The position numbers and the translations under genes were made by a program. The notes beneath the pieces were generated by a model that had not been told where the DNA came from, did no database searches, and worked only from the letters and a program-made list of their open reading frames with translations. Shown in pieces: positions 1 to 9,295 of a stretch of 64,000 nucleotides of DNA (the stretch's first letter is position 1; each line of letters begins with the position of its first letter). The DNA is from Pararge aegeria (lineage: Eukaryota; Arthropoda; Insecta; Lepidoptera; Nymphalidae): contig NC_053195.1 in NCBI RefSeq assembly GCF_905163445.1, positions 1,354,501 through 1,418,500 of the forward strand, written 5' to 3'.

Positions 1-531
1 TTAAGTAATCCTTAACATCATAATAGGATTTTTCTGTAAGCTTACGTTTTCTATAAACTTTGAACTCATTGAGAGACATCTCAAAGATTTCATTCGGTAA
101 TTTGTTAGAACATAATATAATGAATGAATTGTCAATTTTATGTAGCCTAGAAAACTGCACAACGAGTTTATTTTTGATTCTAATATTTATATTGTTACAG
201 TCCATTTTCTTTTCAAATTTTGTTATATTTTTATGGACATAAATAAAATTTTCAAACATGTACTGACTATGCACCGTCATTATTTTAACTTCTTTAAATT
301 TATCCCTTAATGGCTCTCTTGGGCCCATTTTATATATCGCACGAACAGCCCTTTTCTGCAGGACGAAAATAGAATCTATATCAGCAGCATTATCCCATAA
401 TAAAATGCCGTAGGACATAATGTGAAAATAACTTAAATCCACAAGCCTAGCAGTTTCTATATTAGTCATATGACAAATCTTTTTAATCGCGTGTGCCGCA
501 GAACTAAGTCTGTTCGCTAAATTATTTATGT
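1..531 (-). pseudogene. LINE-J: C-terminal part of a Jockey-like reverse transcriptase ORF, cut by the window edge
   Basis: On the minus strand this stretch parallels, residue for residue, the C-terminal part of the longer copy at 26561-27304. Shared blocks include IFVLQKRAVRAIYKMGPRE and the region before it with SYGIL and W.NAAD. These belong to the thumb/C-terminal region of Jockey-group non-LTR retrotransposon ORF2 proteins, so the polymerase core is not in the window. Similarity ends abruptly near 531, consistent with 5' truncation during reverse transcription. One codon is deleted relative to the 27 kb copy near 420, leaving the frame intact there. The 3' end and tail lie outside the window, so no target-site duplication can be read. 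It is almost certainly a dead copy. Confidence 0.8.
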
Positions 532-644
532 TGATTTAATTTAACTTATTTATAGCTTGCATCATCAATAACCAATAACAGTACACTGGATTAAAGACCC
601 TTCCCAACAGGACAATTTGCCCATAATAACCTCGTTGGGTAAAT

Positions 645-868
645 TTTGGAACTTATAATTTCCGAATTTTCTCTGGTCTGGTCTGGTGGGAGGCTTTGGC
701 CGTGGCTAGTTACCACCCTACCGACAAAGACGTGCTGCTAGGCGATGACGCGTAAAAACCAATTTGGGGCATGACTACCAGACTCCCTAACTAGCCCGCT
801 ACCATTTTAGACTGCATCATCACTTACCACAAGTATGATTGCAGACACGGGCAAACTTCCAGTAGAAT
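645..868 (+). repeat. SINE-B, 5'-truncated copy
   Basis: The body of the SINE-B family is present: a TCTGGTCTGGTCTGGTGGGA block, then GGCCGTGGCTAGTTACCACC, then TAGACTGCATCATCACTTAC, ending at GTAGAATAAAAAAAAA. The tRNA-like head with the Pol III boxes is missing, so this copy cannot drive its own transcription. Confidence 0.8.
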
Positions 869-1087
869 AAAAAAAAACTTTCCTTAAGAAGGTCAACAAA
901 GGGAGCCGCAGCCTCATTAAACTTCTTTTTTGGCCGTACTCGTAATAAACTTAATAACTTACCTAGAGATTTAAGACTTTACTACACTGCCATTCGCGAA
1001 TAACTAATAATAGTAAACTCCGTACAGTTAATACAAACAAGGGGAATAAATCTCCAAAGTAACAAAACGGTTGACGTAATCTGCTAA

Positions 1088-1262
1088 CCGCAGTCAGATA
1101 AGAGCGGCCAATAAATAATTATTGTCAGACACGCACCGCAGTCCGTAGTGGGACTCTGCCTGCCCCGGTGTTAAAGTTCAATTGGATTTTAACGTGCTTA
1201 GTTACGAATACCACCACGAATCAGAAGAAACCACTGCAGCCTCCAAGCTGCCATTGGTCTCT
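1088..1262 (+). repeat. U1 unclassified repeat, copy 1
   Basis: This stretch is closely similar, in the same orientation, to 2296-2470. Both contain GTCAGATAAGAGC, CCAATAAATAATTATTGTCA, GTAGTGGGACTCT and GCCCCGGTGT in order, and end with CTGCAGC.TCCAAGCT. No tail or terminal repeat was seen, so the class is unknown. Confidence 0.7.
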
Positions 1263-1289
1263 AGTCAAATGCAGATTCAAAAATGTTTT

Positions 1290-1419
1290 ATTCATGTAGA
1301 TCTCATTATAGGCACTTATGAAGCGTTCATACATTTAACATGTTAACACTCTGATGATGATAACTGCATTAGTTCACTTAAGATTAAAGCTAGGAGGGTT
1401 CCAAACGCGCCCGGTAGGG
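1290..1419 (-). repeat. LINE-J 3' UTR fragment, left part of a split copy
   Basis: The minus-strand LINE-J 3' UTR is recognisable by GATGATGATAACT...GTTCACTTAAGATTAAAGCTA and GAGGGTTCCAAACGCGCCC, compared with the better copy at 26297-26560. The copy breaks at about 1412-1419 and resumes at 1686 beyond an inserted TIR element. Confidence 0.65.
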
Positions 1420-1685
1420 CCAGCACGGACAGGAGACAAAAATTATATCCCCTGATTATATCTCCTGACAGGGGATACAATTAACGTGTCCACCTGCTAA
1501 AGCACGGGAACATGGAATAGGAGAAGTTTACCCCCGTTTTTTTATCATTTGTTTATTATCATTTTTTTTAACCCCCGGATATTATTTCCACGTGTGCGCC
1601 AGTGTTCTGAGAGTTGATGGAGCTGTGGGAGAAGATAAATTCTTATCATTTCCCCGGTGATATAATTGTCTCCTGCCCATGCTGG
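1420..1685. mobile_element. Short non-autonomous element with terminal inverted repeats, inside LINE-J
   Basis: The left end CCAGCACGGACAGGAGACAA and the right end, read in reverse complement as CCAGCATGGGCAGGAGACAA, match at 18 of 20 positions, and the match continues into ATTATATC. The element is 266 bp and has no coding capacity. It interrupts a LINE-J 3' UTR whose two halves lie at 1290-1419 and 1686-1811. About 7 bases (GGTAGGG) on the left are not explained by either element, and no clean target-site duplication is visible, so the superfamily is not assigned. Confidence 0.6.
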
Positions 1686-1811
1686 TCTAAAAAGAGCCCA
1701 TAACATACTTAGCCAGGTATTTTTTTTGTTATCACCATCTCACATTCAACTTAACATTCAGAGCAGTTCATACCCAAGCTTTTTTATCAGACATGTAATC
1801 CTTAATATTAT
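1686..1811 (-). repeat. LINE-J 3' UTR and ORF end, right part of the split copy
   Basis: The sequence resumes the LINE-J consensus with TCTAAAAAGAGCCCATAACA, TTGTTATCACCATCTCACAT and ACCCAAGCTTTTTTATC, in the same order as at 26453-26585. It is followed by a short (ATC)n run at about 1814-1830, where the 5' truncation point probably lies. Confidence 0.7.
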
Positions 1812-1830
1812 AATCATCATCATCATCATC

Positions 1831-2017
1831 GCTGACCCACTTCATCACACACCACACCCAGTGGCTTGCACTTCATACATGCGCAAAAGCACTGCTTACC
1901 CTAAAATTGATTATAACTCGTATAGGAGGAGGATTTTTGCCATTTTCCTGCCTTATGCAAACCCTGGTAAGAAACTCAGTGCACGCCACTGACCACACCT
2001 TCAAACTCCTCACCTTC
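1831..2017. repeat. Probable dispersed repeat, unclassified
   Basis: This starts right after the (ATC)n run and runs into a SINE-C end. Its style (TATAGGAGGAGGATTTTTGC, TCAGTGCACGCCACTGACCA) resembles interspersed repeats common in moths and butterflies, but only one copy is in the window, so the call rests on impression. Confidence 0.3.
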
Positions 2018-2100
2018 AATCCGCACTTGGCCTAAACCCTTCTCATTCTGAGACGAGACCCGTGCCATGTGGTAGGCCGGTAATAGGTTTTTAATAATGA
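2018..2100 (+). repeat. SINE-C 3' fragment
   Basis: The 3' body is present: CAATCCGCACTTGGCC, CCCTTCTCATTCTGAGACGA, GACCCGTGCC and GGCCGGTAATAGG. The head is missing. Confidence 0.6.
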
Positions 2101-2149
2101 TCTACTAGGTACAATGCTTCTGATAAAATTAGTTGAGAGGTTTGTATGA

Positions 2150-2245
2150 TTAGTTAGCTGCCCGCGGCTTTGTCCGCGTTCATTATGTTTTTTTTAATCC
2201 CGCAGATTCCTGCGTTTTTCCTTTGTTTTTCCAGGATAAAATGAA
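2150..2245 (-). mobile_element. Helitron 3' end fragment
   Basis: Read on the minus strand, a stem CGCGG-ACAAAG-CCGCG lies just before GGCAGCTAACT. This is the hairpin plus CTRR-type end of a Helitron. CTAA replaces the more usual CTAG. The sequence further inside (TTTTATCCTGGAAAAACAAA) is the typical Helitron interior of this genome. Confidence 0.55.
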
Positions 2246-2295
2246 GCGACCGTCACTAGGAAGCATACTTTTGCAAAATTTCATCAGATAACTTA

Positions 2296-2470
2296 ACCAT
2301 AGTCAGATAAGAGCAGCCAATAAATAATTATTGTCAGATACACACCGCAACCCGTAGTGGGACTCTTCTGGCCCCGGTGTCAGGGTTAAATGGAAACTAA
2401 GCTTGCTAACTAATGAATACGTCGCCGCCAACAGGATCAACTGCAGCATCCAAGCTTCTTCCAAGACTTC
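2296..2470 (+). repeat. U1 unclassified repeat, copy 2
   Basis: This is the direct-orientation partner of 1088-1262, offset by about 1.2 kb. It differs by scattered substitutions, so the two copies are not a recent duplication. Confidence 0.7.
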
Positions 2471-2499
2471 TTCTGCCAAGACAGAATTATTGTAAAAAA

Positions 2500-2800
2500 A
2501 TTAAAAATGTAAAAACACCCGACAGACAGTACTTTCACCATTTCATCTGATACCCATATTGAGGGGGAGTGTGTAAATCGCCATTTTCTGGTGGCGGCCA
2601 TCTTGGATTTTCATTTAACATAGCTAAGAAAACTCTCGACTTATTCTCCTTTCGAACATAAAAAAAAAAACGAAAATCGGTTCATTCGTTCGAGAGCTAC
2701 GACGTCACGGACAGGCTCTCTCTCAAACACACACACACACATACACAGACATGTCAAACCTATAAAACCTCCTCATTTCTGCGTCGAGGGTTAAAAATAA
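2500..2800. repeat. Possible unclassified repeat with a CA-rich stretch
   Basis: GCCATTTTCTGGTGGCGGCC, TCGGTTCATTCGTTCGAGAG, a (CA)n run at about 2729-2745 and CTGCGTCGAGGGTTAAAAAT follow each other. The order matches my memory of a common lepidopteran interspersed repeat, but there is only one copy here. Confidence 0.35.
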
Positions 2801-3382
2801 TGATGTTGAAACAGAGCAACTGTTGAATTCCTTGACGGCTCCTTTTCGGTAGAATCATTACAAACAGATAGACTTGACGTTACAATGTGCATATTAATAA
2901 ATTTTACTTTTAATTTCAGCTACCTTTGAAGCATTGCCGTTGGTATCTAAGCAGTACTTACTTTGTACTTTGTAGAAATTGACATAAATTAGTGACATCT
3001 TTATACAACTGCGGAAGTATCTGCTAAGATCTACACCAATTAGGGGAAGAGTTGGAGATATATATATTATTTATTTATATATGAATTAGTATCAGTAGTT
3101 ATACCGCGAGATATAGTTCGCCCGCGTACCAACAACTTCCCTTAGGTAAATTAGTCACAAAGAATCCTTCTATGACTTTTAGGGTTGGAATTTCCAAAAA
3201 CTGTGAAACACATTTCTTGAAGAATTACAGACTTTCATACCAATTTACAACCCTTATTTAACCCTGGATAGATTTTATTTATGACAGTCTTCACAAAAGA
3301 TATTCGTTAGTGAAGTCGAAGTCCTACCCAAAGGGCTATTACTGCTATTATTAAGCAAGCAAGCAAGCAAACTTAGATTTGC
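2801..3382. other. No gene seen; region downstream of the UBA exon
   Basis: AT-rich sequence. An AATAAA on the minus strand near 3266-3271 could serve as a poly(A) signal for the exon at 3383-3603. An (AAGC)n run lies at 3354-3372. Confidence 0.4.
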
Positions 3383-3603
3383 CTAATTTGAATTTCGAAA
3401 CGGTATTTTCTCGTGACTATTTATCAATGTTTTTAAATTATTTCGCCGTTCTATTTTCAGAATTATTATACTATTATGTACATTACCGGAGCATATGCGT
3501 AAGGCCCTCAAATTGAGCGCATCGTCCAGTAAGCCCATCTCGTGCATGTGTTGTAACTGCGCGGAGAAGTCCTCGCGCTGTACAGGACTCTGCAACGATG
3601 ATG
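3383..3603 (-). CDS. Probable terminal coding exon: UBA domain, UBL7-like
   Basis: Reading leftwards from an acceptor-like TTGCAG at 3609-3604, the frame runs open to a stop at 3383-3385. It encodes SSLQSPVQREDFSAQLQHMH, then EMGLLDDALNLRAL, then SGNVHNSI. This fits a three-helix ubiquitin-associated (UBA) domain: the MGL turn after helix 1, the LRAL of helix 2 and the GNV...I of helix 3. It most resembles the C-terminal UBA of UBL7-type ubiquitin-like proteins, which bind ubiquitin; that assignment comes from memory of the family. A second acceptor (TTGCAG at 3595-3590) would shorten the exon to 3383-3589. The pyrimidine tract is weak, about 20 residues extend past the UBA, and no upstream exon was found. 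It could therefore be the last exon of a real gene or a decayed copy. Base composition is richer in G and C than its surroundings. Confidence 0.5.
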
Positions 3604-3613
3604 CTGCAAGATG

Positions 3614-4187
3614 ACCTTTGTATCATTCCACGATTTAAGTGCCAAATAAATAAATATAGAAGAGTTAAGAACATACAGAATCCTCATTCCATTATTATTG
3701 TCATTATTTTATGCAGGGCATTGTGTCCAAAAACAGATAGGGGTTGGATTAGTATCTTGAAGTAGGGTATTTTCCATAGAATACATTTCATGCCGGATAA
3801 ATAACGAGTTCCTGTAGTATTTTAAAAACCAAAAATAAACACGAACTTAATTACGGACATCAACTGGTATCGTTGCATATGACTCAATGATACCGTTATT
3901 ATAGTAAAAGATTAATAGGAATTTCCGTTTTGCGCCCAACAAACGCAATCAAAACGTGAGAACTGTGCCACCTTCTCTAATAATCCCCTAATGAGAGGAA
4001 TCGATTAAAGAGGGTCAGAGGTCTGAGTCAAACGCTTTGTCGGCTAAAGTATATTGTCAAAGACCTCACTTTCGAGATTAATTCGTAGATACGGCTTTCG
4101 ATATCGTTGCATTAACCGTCAGTGAAGTGAGAATATGTACGGACTTAAATTCCAATGGATATTGCTTATAATTGCGACACTTCAGGC
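3614..4187. other. No gene seen
   Basis: AT-rich, apparently unique DNA. I saw no repeat ends, tails or coding-like frames. If the UBA exon is real this would be intron sequence. Confidence 0.4.
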
Positions 4188-4290
4188 GTAGTGAGTTACC
4201 CCCTAAATAGGACGTGCTGCCAAGCTATTTAGCGTTCCGGTACGATACCGAGCAGAAACCAAGTAGGTTTATAGGTTAGTACAAATGGCA
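4188..4290 (+). repeat. SINE-B internal fragment, diverged
   Basis: GACGTGCTGCCAAGC, TATTTAGCGTTCCGGTACGA and AGAAACCAAGTAGG follow the middle of the SINE-B body in order. Both ends are missing. Confidence 0.6.
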
Positions 4291-5087
4291 TATATACGCT
4301 GAAAAGGTGGACCCGATCCACAATCCTCAGCCTTTCTCATATCTCATAAAAGAAAGGTGGTTTTAGAGCATAGAATCACTCACAGGCAATTATTTTCATT
4401 ACTCACTTACAACTAATATTATGAATATTTGTTTCTCAAATGTTTGTGAATAAATGACGCCAAAACTGCTTTACAGATTTAGATTTAATTTCGCACAGAG
4501 ATAGAACATAGTCTGGAATAATCTATAGGCATTTTATACCGGAATAATAATGGTTTCTATTAAATTGATTAGTTTTTGTTTTACACAGAGCAAGAGATTC
4601 CCATTTTTTCGCTCATAGGTGGTTTAGTGTTTCGAGAATAGCACCGACATACATAAATTTAACATCTTTTATGTATATACTGTTAAAGTGACAATAATTG
4701 TGCGTTTTACCCTATCTGCTACACCAGTGACATTATTGAGATATATAATGTCTGAGCTCTTGATTCTGTCCCGTTAGTAAGAATTCTATTGGAGTATAAT
4801 CTAGCGGCGCACGCGCTTGCTCACATCACTCTAATAATGACCAATGATCAATGATCGCTTGACGTCAGAAAAATGCCAAATGTTCCATACATCACCCATG
4901 CTTTCAATATTGACAGGCGGGTGGTATTTATAACCATAGAATTTCAAAAAAACTAGACAGAATTTTAAAAATGTTTTTTAAAGCTAACTACTACAATATT
5001 TTTATAATTTTTTATTAGTGTTTTTACCTACCTACACTTGGAGGAATTATCAATTTAAAAAAAAAATCAAATGCATATAATAATGGC
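4291..5087. other. No gene seen
   Basis: Apparently unique DNA with a short CpG-rich patch near 4802-4820 (GCGGCGCACGCGCTTG). No long frame or repeat boundary was recognised. Confidence 0.4.
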
Positions 5088-5135
5088 AATCGCGGCCTGA
5101 GCGCTTTATCCAATTAAGCTACGGCTCTCCTACCA
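5088..5135 (-). repeat. tRNA-derived SINE head fragment
   Basis: On the minus strand, GAGAGCCGTAGCTTAATTGG then ATAAAGCGCTCAGGCCGCG resembles the 5' half of a tRNA with an A-box match (TAGCTTAATTG). No matching B box follows, so this is not a tRNA gene. Confidence 0.4.
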
Positions 5136-5247
5136 TCGATGCCGAAATTAGTATATGCCTTTTACATCAGTCTTATAGCGACTGTAGCGTCATCTAGTAG
5201 AAAACGTTGCAGTTTCGATCTCCTTTTTTGAGAAACTGCATTGCTGA

Positions 5248-5305
5248 ATTTTAGTTTTGTTTGGGCATATAGTAGTCATACTATATGTCCAAACAAAACT
5301 AAAAT
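5248..5305. repeat. Near-perfect inverted repeat, 27-bp arms, 4-base loop
   Basis: Arms 5248-5274 and 5279-5305 pair with one mismatch around the loop GTCA. The arms start ATTTTAGTTTTGTTTGG. Either strand as RNA would fold into one long hairpin. Confidence 0.85.
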
Positions 5306-5430
5306 ATTGTATGCGACACTTCGGAGTGAGGATTAGGGCTCATAAAACATATCGTAATCATTGCATGCCGTGACTATGTATCAATTGAATTATATGTTTT
5401 TAGGAACCTAAGGTTTATTTTATATTTAAT

Positions 5431-5780
5431 TAAGTGTGAGGGTATGTTCCGTATAGGCTCCGAAACGGCTGGACCGATTTCAATGAAACTTTCAGGGAAT
5501 CTCCGGATTGATCTGGCGAGTAATCCTGTAAAGTTTGGTGACGATCGGAGCACTCCTACTTTTGAACAAATACAGCTTTTATTTTCTTTGATGATATTCT
5601 ATTGTTGGGTGTAGATAATGATCTTCACCCGCTCGAAAAAAGAATAGAAGAGAATGAATACGGAGAGAAAAAAGGATTTATTATATAATGAGACTTAAAT
5701 TAAAAATTTAGTGATGTAAGTTTATTGTTTAAATAAAATAAAGCAAAATCTAGACCGGCGAAGCGGGCTGGGTACGCTTG
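5431..5780 (+). mobile_element. Helitron, non-autonomous, same subfamily as 57327-57696
   Basis: Interior and 3' end match the full copy at 57327-57696 nearly throughout (GGCTCCGAAACGGCTGGACC, TGTTGGGTGTAGATAATGAT, TACGGAGAGAAAAAAGGATT). The 3' hairpin is AGACCG...CGGGCT with one mismatch, and the terminus reads CTTG instead of CTAG. The 5' TC end is not recognisable. There is no coding capacity. Confidence 0.8.
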
Positions 5781-5943
5781 TAAAACTATAAAACGTCAAT
5801 TGTAACAATAACCATTTAAACGATTCACGTCCCCTGTTCTACATATGCTCTAACTTTAGTAAGCAGGACAGAATAGGTAGTACAGTCTTGTGATGCTTGC
5901 GTCAAGTCACCTAGCCGGGGACCGTAGGACTATAAGGCACCTA

Positions 5944-6040
5944 CGATGCGTTCAAACATTTTCCTTCCCATTATTCTACAATGATAACTTCACTCGTTTA
6001 CCTAAAACTAAAACTACGAGCGTTCCGACGCGTTTGGCAT
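5944..6040 (-). repeat. LINE-J 3' UTR fragment, diverged
   Basis: CTAAAACTAAAACTACGAGC followed by GTTCCGACGCG, with GATGCGTTCAAAC further left, follows the LINE-J 3' UTR order on the minus strand. The (TTTGAC)n tail is not visible. Confidence 0.5.
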
Positions 6041-6487
6041 AGATGAATACAGCAAACATAACCAGGTCATTCTTATTATGTCAACATATCACAGAGAACA
6101 TTGTCAATTATTTTGCTGTGATGTTACTATCCAAACATTTCATGTCCAAGATTTTTTATCACTTGTGCAATGTGTGCACAAGTGTAATATTAATACGGCT
6201 TTAAACGTAACTTTAGTAAGAAGTTCCTTTCCGTATATTGTATGTTGTATTCTAGTTTCGAGGTTTATTTCATTATAAATCCAAGTACAAAAAGTTAAGA
6301 CAACTTCAACAATATTCAGTACGTTAAGGTTTTTATATATTTCAGAACTCTTATGTGGGAATTGAAGACCTAGACTAACTTTAATAAGCGCCAGTGTTAT
6401 TATTCTTGTGGTTAGAGATAGCGAGACTTGGGTGTTCCACTCCATACTCCGATAGTTTATAAGTGATTGACAAATAGCTAAATAGAC
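6041..6487. other. No gene seen
   Basis: Overlapping short frames on both strands here are AT-rich and look fortuitous. The right part runs into a SINE-A. Confidence 0.4.
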
Positions 6488-6638
6488 CATTATACATAAA
6501 TACTCATGATATAAAGATAAACACCCAGACATTGAAAAACGTTCATGTTCATCACACAAACATTTTTCAGTTGTGGGATTCGAACCCGCGGCCTTGACTT
6601 AGAAAGCAGGGTCGCTGCCCACTGCGCCAATCGGCTGC
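6488..6638 (-). repeat. SINE-A, 3'-truncated head half
   Basis: On the minus strand the A box (TGGCGCAGTGG) and B box (GGTTCGAATCCC) are both present, followed by TGTTTGTGTGATGAACATGA. The 3' half and tail are missing. Confidence 0.8.
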
Positions 6639-7113
6639 TAATTGCATTTGTTTAATCGAAAACAATGTTTCCACATTCTAAGTAATGAAACAGTTCACGA
6701 CTCGAGCTCGAGTATAATAGACGAGATTACTTTGTCAAATAAACCAGAATCCAACGGCCTCTCACTCACGAATCTGTATTGAACGAGCCACCCCATTAAC
6801 CCAGTCGTAGACCCGTGTGTCTCATTAGATTGGTATCTGTGACCCATCAGACATCTGCATAGGTCAGGTTATCAGTTGTAATAAATGGCTTTATTTGCTA
6901 ATGCAGAGATAACTTTAAATTGTGTACCAATTTCTTGTAAGAGCCTCAATAAACAAGTTCGATAATGTTTTGTTTATTGCACTTATTAAATAATACTTTG
7001 CGTTATCTTGTTTATTTCTGAACTGTAATAGATGTTTTACTGCTTGCGTGGAACATGTTGCATTTCATTAAACACTTAACATACATAACGTGTCTTCCCT
7101 ACTTTTATATTAA
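6639..7113. other. No gene seen
   Basis: Apparently unique sequence. No coding-like frame or repeat hallmark was found. Confidence 0.4.
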
Positions 7114-7668
7114 TACTAACTGTTGCCCGAGACTTCATCTGTGTTTGTGTCACTTTCTTATGTCCAGGTTACGTCAATCTATTTTAAATTCGTCTTCAGG
7201 GAGCAAGCTCTTAAGTTTTGCCTATATCTATTAAGTTGTATCGCCGAGTATAGGTAACAAAATATTGTTTCGGATGTGTTTTCAGAGGATAAAAAAAGCG
7301 GAGATAGCGCATTGGGTAGGAGCTTGACTTCATTTTCGGAGGGCCGAGTTCGAATCCCAGCACCTCAAATTTTTCTAAGTAATGTGCGTTATAAGTAATT
7401 AAATATCACTTGCTTCAACGGTGAAGGAAAACATCGTGAGGAAACCTGCATGCCTGAGAGTTTTGCATAATGTTCTCAAAGATTTGTGGAGTCCACCAAT
7501 CCGCACTGGGCCAGTTTGGTGGACTATGCCTTTTCCCATTGTGAGAATAGGTTGATATGATGATAAAGATGATGATATATGTTTGTGCTTTTTTTTGTCA
7601 AAATCAGAGTAGTGGTTCAGTAAAACACAGGTAACAAACAAACAGATACACAGATACACTTTTATTAG
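7114..7668 (-). mobile_element. Probable degenerate Helitron split by a SINE-C
   Basis: The left flank reads ACTAACTGTTGCCCGAGACT, a decayed minus-strand Helitron 3' end. The right flank (AACAAACAAACAGATACACA...CTTTTATTAGATC) looks like a decayed 5' end. The SINE-C at 7296-7580 sits between the two halves. Neither terminus is intact. Confidence 0.4.
7296..7580 (+). repeat. SINE-C, near full length
   Basis: A tRNA-like head with GCGCATTGGGTAGGAGCTTG and the B box GAGTTCGAATCCCAGC is followed by ACTTGCTTCAACGGTGAAGG, GAGGAAACCTGCATGCCTGA and CCAATCCGCACTGGGCCAG, then a (GAT)n-type tail. Confidence 0.85.
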
Positions 7669-8178
7669 ATCAATAGACAAACGCGCAATTTAATTAAAGA
7701 CAAATATCAAACGTCCAGAGAGATGATTTATCTTTCTGTTTTAATTTTATTTTGTACTTAATTTTTTTCTGTTTTTTTTTTACTTTGTTTTATAACACTG
7801 GCAACAAACAATGTTTCTTTTTTAACTAAACACATGTCTATAACTGTCCAAACTCTATAAAAATAAAAACTTAAGCACAGGGGTCAACACAAAAAAACTA
7901 ATCGTTTAGTCGATAGACTCGCGTTTAAGTGAGACCACTTTGATTACTATTTGTAACGTCTATATTATCTCGATTGATGTAGCCCGGCATGATTGACGTG
8001 GGACGTGGAACTGACAATGTCTTGACACAAAAATTCCTTTACTTATTTACCCCATGTAGGAAACTGAATAATAATACGCTAATACCTAACCTAACCTAAC
8101 CTTCAACACATTAATACTATCACGCTTCTGGACAGCGGTGATCAATGGTGGATACATTTCATCAAGGCTGGAAAGCAT
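7669..8178. other. No gene seen; contains a three-unit TTAGG-type repeat
   Basis: T-rich and A-rich unique-looking DNA. CCTAACCTAACCTAACC near 8085-8101 is the insect telomere unit in three copies, a common short interstitial occurrence. Confidence 0.45.
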
Positions 8179-8680
8179 TCAAATAAATAAATACACTACG
8201 ACAGTACACACATCGCCATCTAGCCCCAAATTAAGCCCCAAGTAGCTTGTGTTATGGGTGCAAAGGTGACTGATGAATATTTTAATGAATAATATACATA
8301 AATATTTATGATAAAAGATCGAGAGGCGGGAGAGATGTGGGAGATGGGTCGATGAAATATCTTGGAGCAGGCTTTTACCCGAAGGGGGTCCATACAAGAA
8401 TAACAATTTACAATTTTAATACATGAAACAATTTTGTTTTTAACCATAATAATTTTATAAATTCTCATTATTTTTAGTTTTAATGATCTGTAATCACTTT
8501 GTATGGATTTAAATAAAGCTTATAATTATTATTATTATTACTTATAATATACATATAAACACCCAGACACTGAAAAACATTCATGCTCATCACACAAACA
8601 TTTTCCAGGAGTGGGAATCGAACCCACGGCCTTGGCCTCAGAAAGCAGGGTCGCTGCAAACTGCGCCAATCGGCCGTCAA
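8179..8680 (-). repeat. SINE-A, full length, interrupted by a LINE end
   Basis: The 3' part lies at 8179-8313 (tail, CATCTAGCCCCAAA, GTAGCTTGTGTTATGGGT) and the head at 8540-8680 (GTGGGAATCGAACCCACGGC, CTGCGCCAATCGGCCGTCAA). Together they form one complete minus-strand copy with intact A and B boxes. Confidence 0.9.
8314..8539 (+). mobile_element. 5'-truncated LINE end (RTE-like) with (ATT)n tail
   Basis: 226 bp split the SINE-A. A 10-base duplication with two differences flanks it: ATTTATGATA at 8304-8313 and ACTTATAATA at 8540-8549. The insert carries the phrase LEQAFTRRGSIQE, which resembles the end of RTE-type LINE proteins, then an AATAAA and (ATT)n. A stop or frameshift separates it from the preceding DRE..W-like residues. 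Confidence 0.7.
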
Positions 8681-9295
8681 TTATATCTGAAAGTCTGAAA
8701 AGTTAACGATGTGTCCCCATGAAAGTGATGCCGTGAACCTTCTATCTGTAACCGCTTCTGGTCCTACTTACTTAAAATTCGAAACCTTGTGAATGTACAG
8801 CGATTCTCATGAGACATCTCAATGATAGGCAATGGCTACCCTTTCTCGGGACAGATTATCTGATATTTACGACTCATTATGATTTTTTTAATTCAAATCA
8901 GCATGGGGTGCGGTTACGAAAATTAGAATAGTACATTGTTTATACAGAGTGTTTTGAAATGAAGTTAAGAAAATGCATGTATTTTTGTTTAATTTAAGAA
9001 GTATATTTTGTTTAGTTTTAATACTTTTTTGCACAGTTATGAAATCATATGTACATAGGCGGAACTTATTACCTGGAGGCATTTTCTACCAGTCTAACCT
9101 TTAGTAATGTGGACAGGGTTTTAATAACTGTGCGTAGATGGAGAAGACTTAGAAGGTAAAAATGACAAAAAGATTTTGAGATAGAAGTAGATTTGAATTT
9201 TATTAAAATCTTTTCCAGTTTCTCGTCTAGAACTAGTTTGTGTGTGTTTGTTTTATATTTAAATAGCGATCAATCAATATGGATGTAGATATTAC
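8681..9295. other. No gene seen
   Basis: AT-rich, apparently unique. A short minus-strand frame at 8888-9082 has no recognisable motif. Confidence 0.4.

Noticed and set aside
5248..5305. Calling the hairpin a microRNA gene
   Set aside because: The stem is nearly perfect with a 4-base loop, unlike the imperfect stems and larger loops usual for animal microRNA precursors, and there is no expression evidence.
6140..6559. Minus-strand frame of 139 codons as a gene
   Set aside because: It is AT-rich with no domain, and its start overlaps a SINE-A.
8085..8101. Telomere or subtelomere from CCTAA units
   Set aside because: Only three units are present, a length common inside insect chromosomes.
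8480..8680. Minus-strand frame reading RPRPWVRFP
   Set aside because: It is the SINE-A head translated. The same phrase appears at 32760-32948, 38075-38290, 43390-43602 and 53674-53871, wherever SINE-A occurs.
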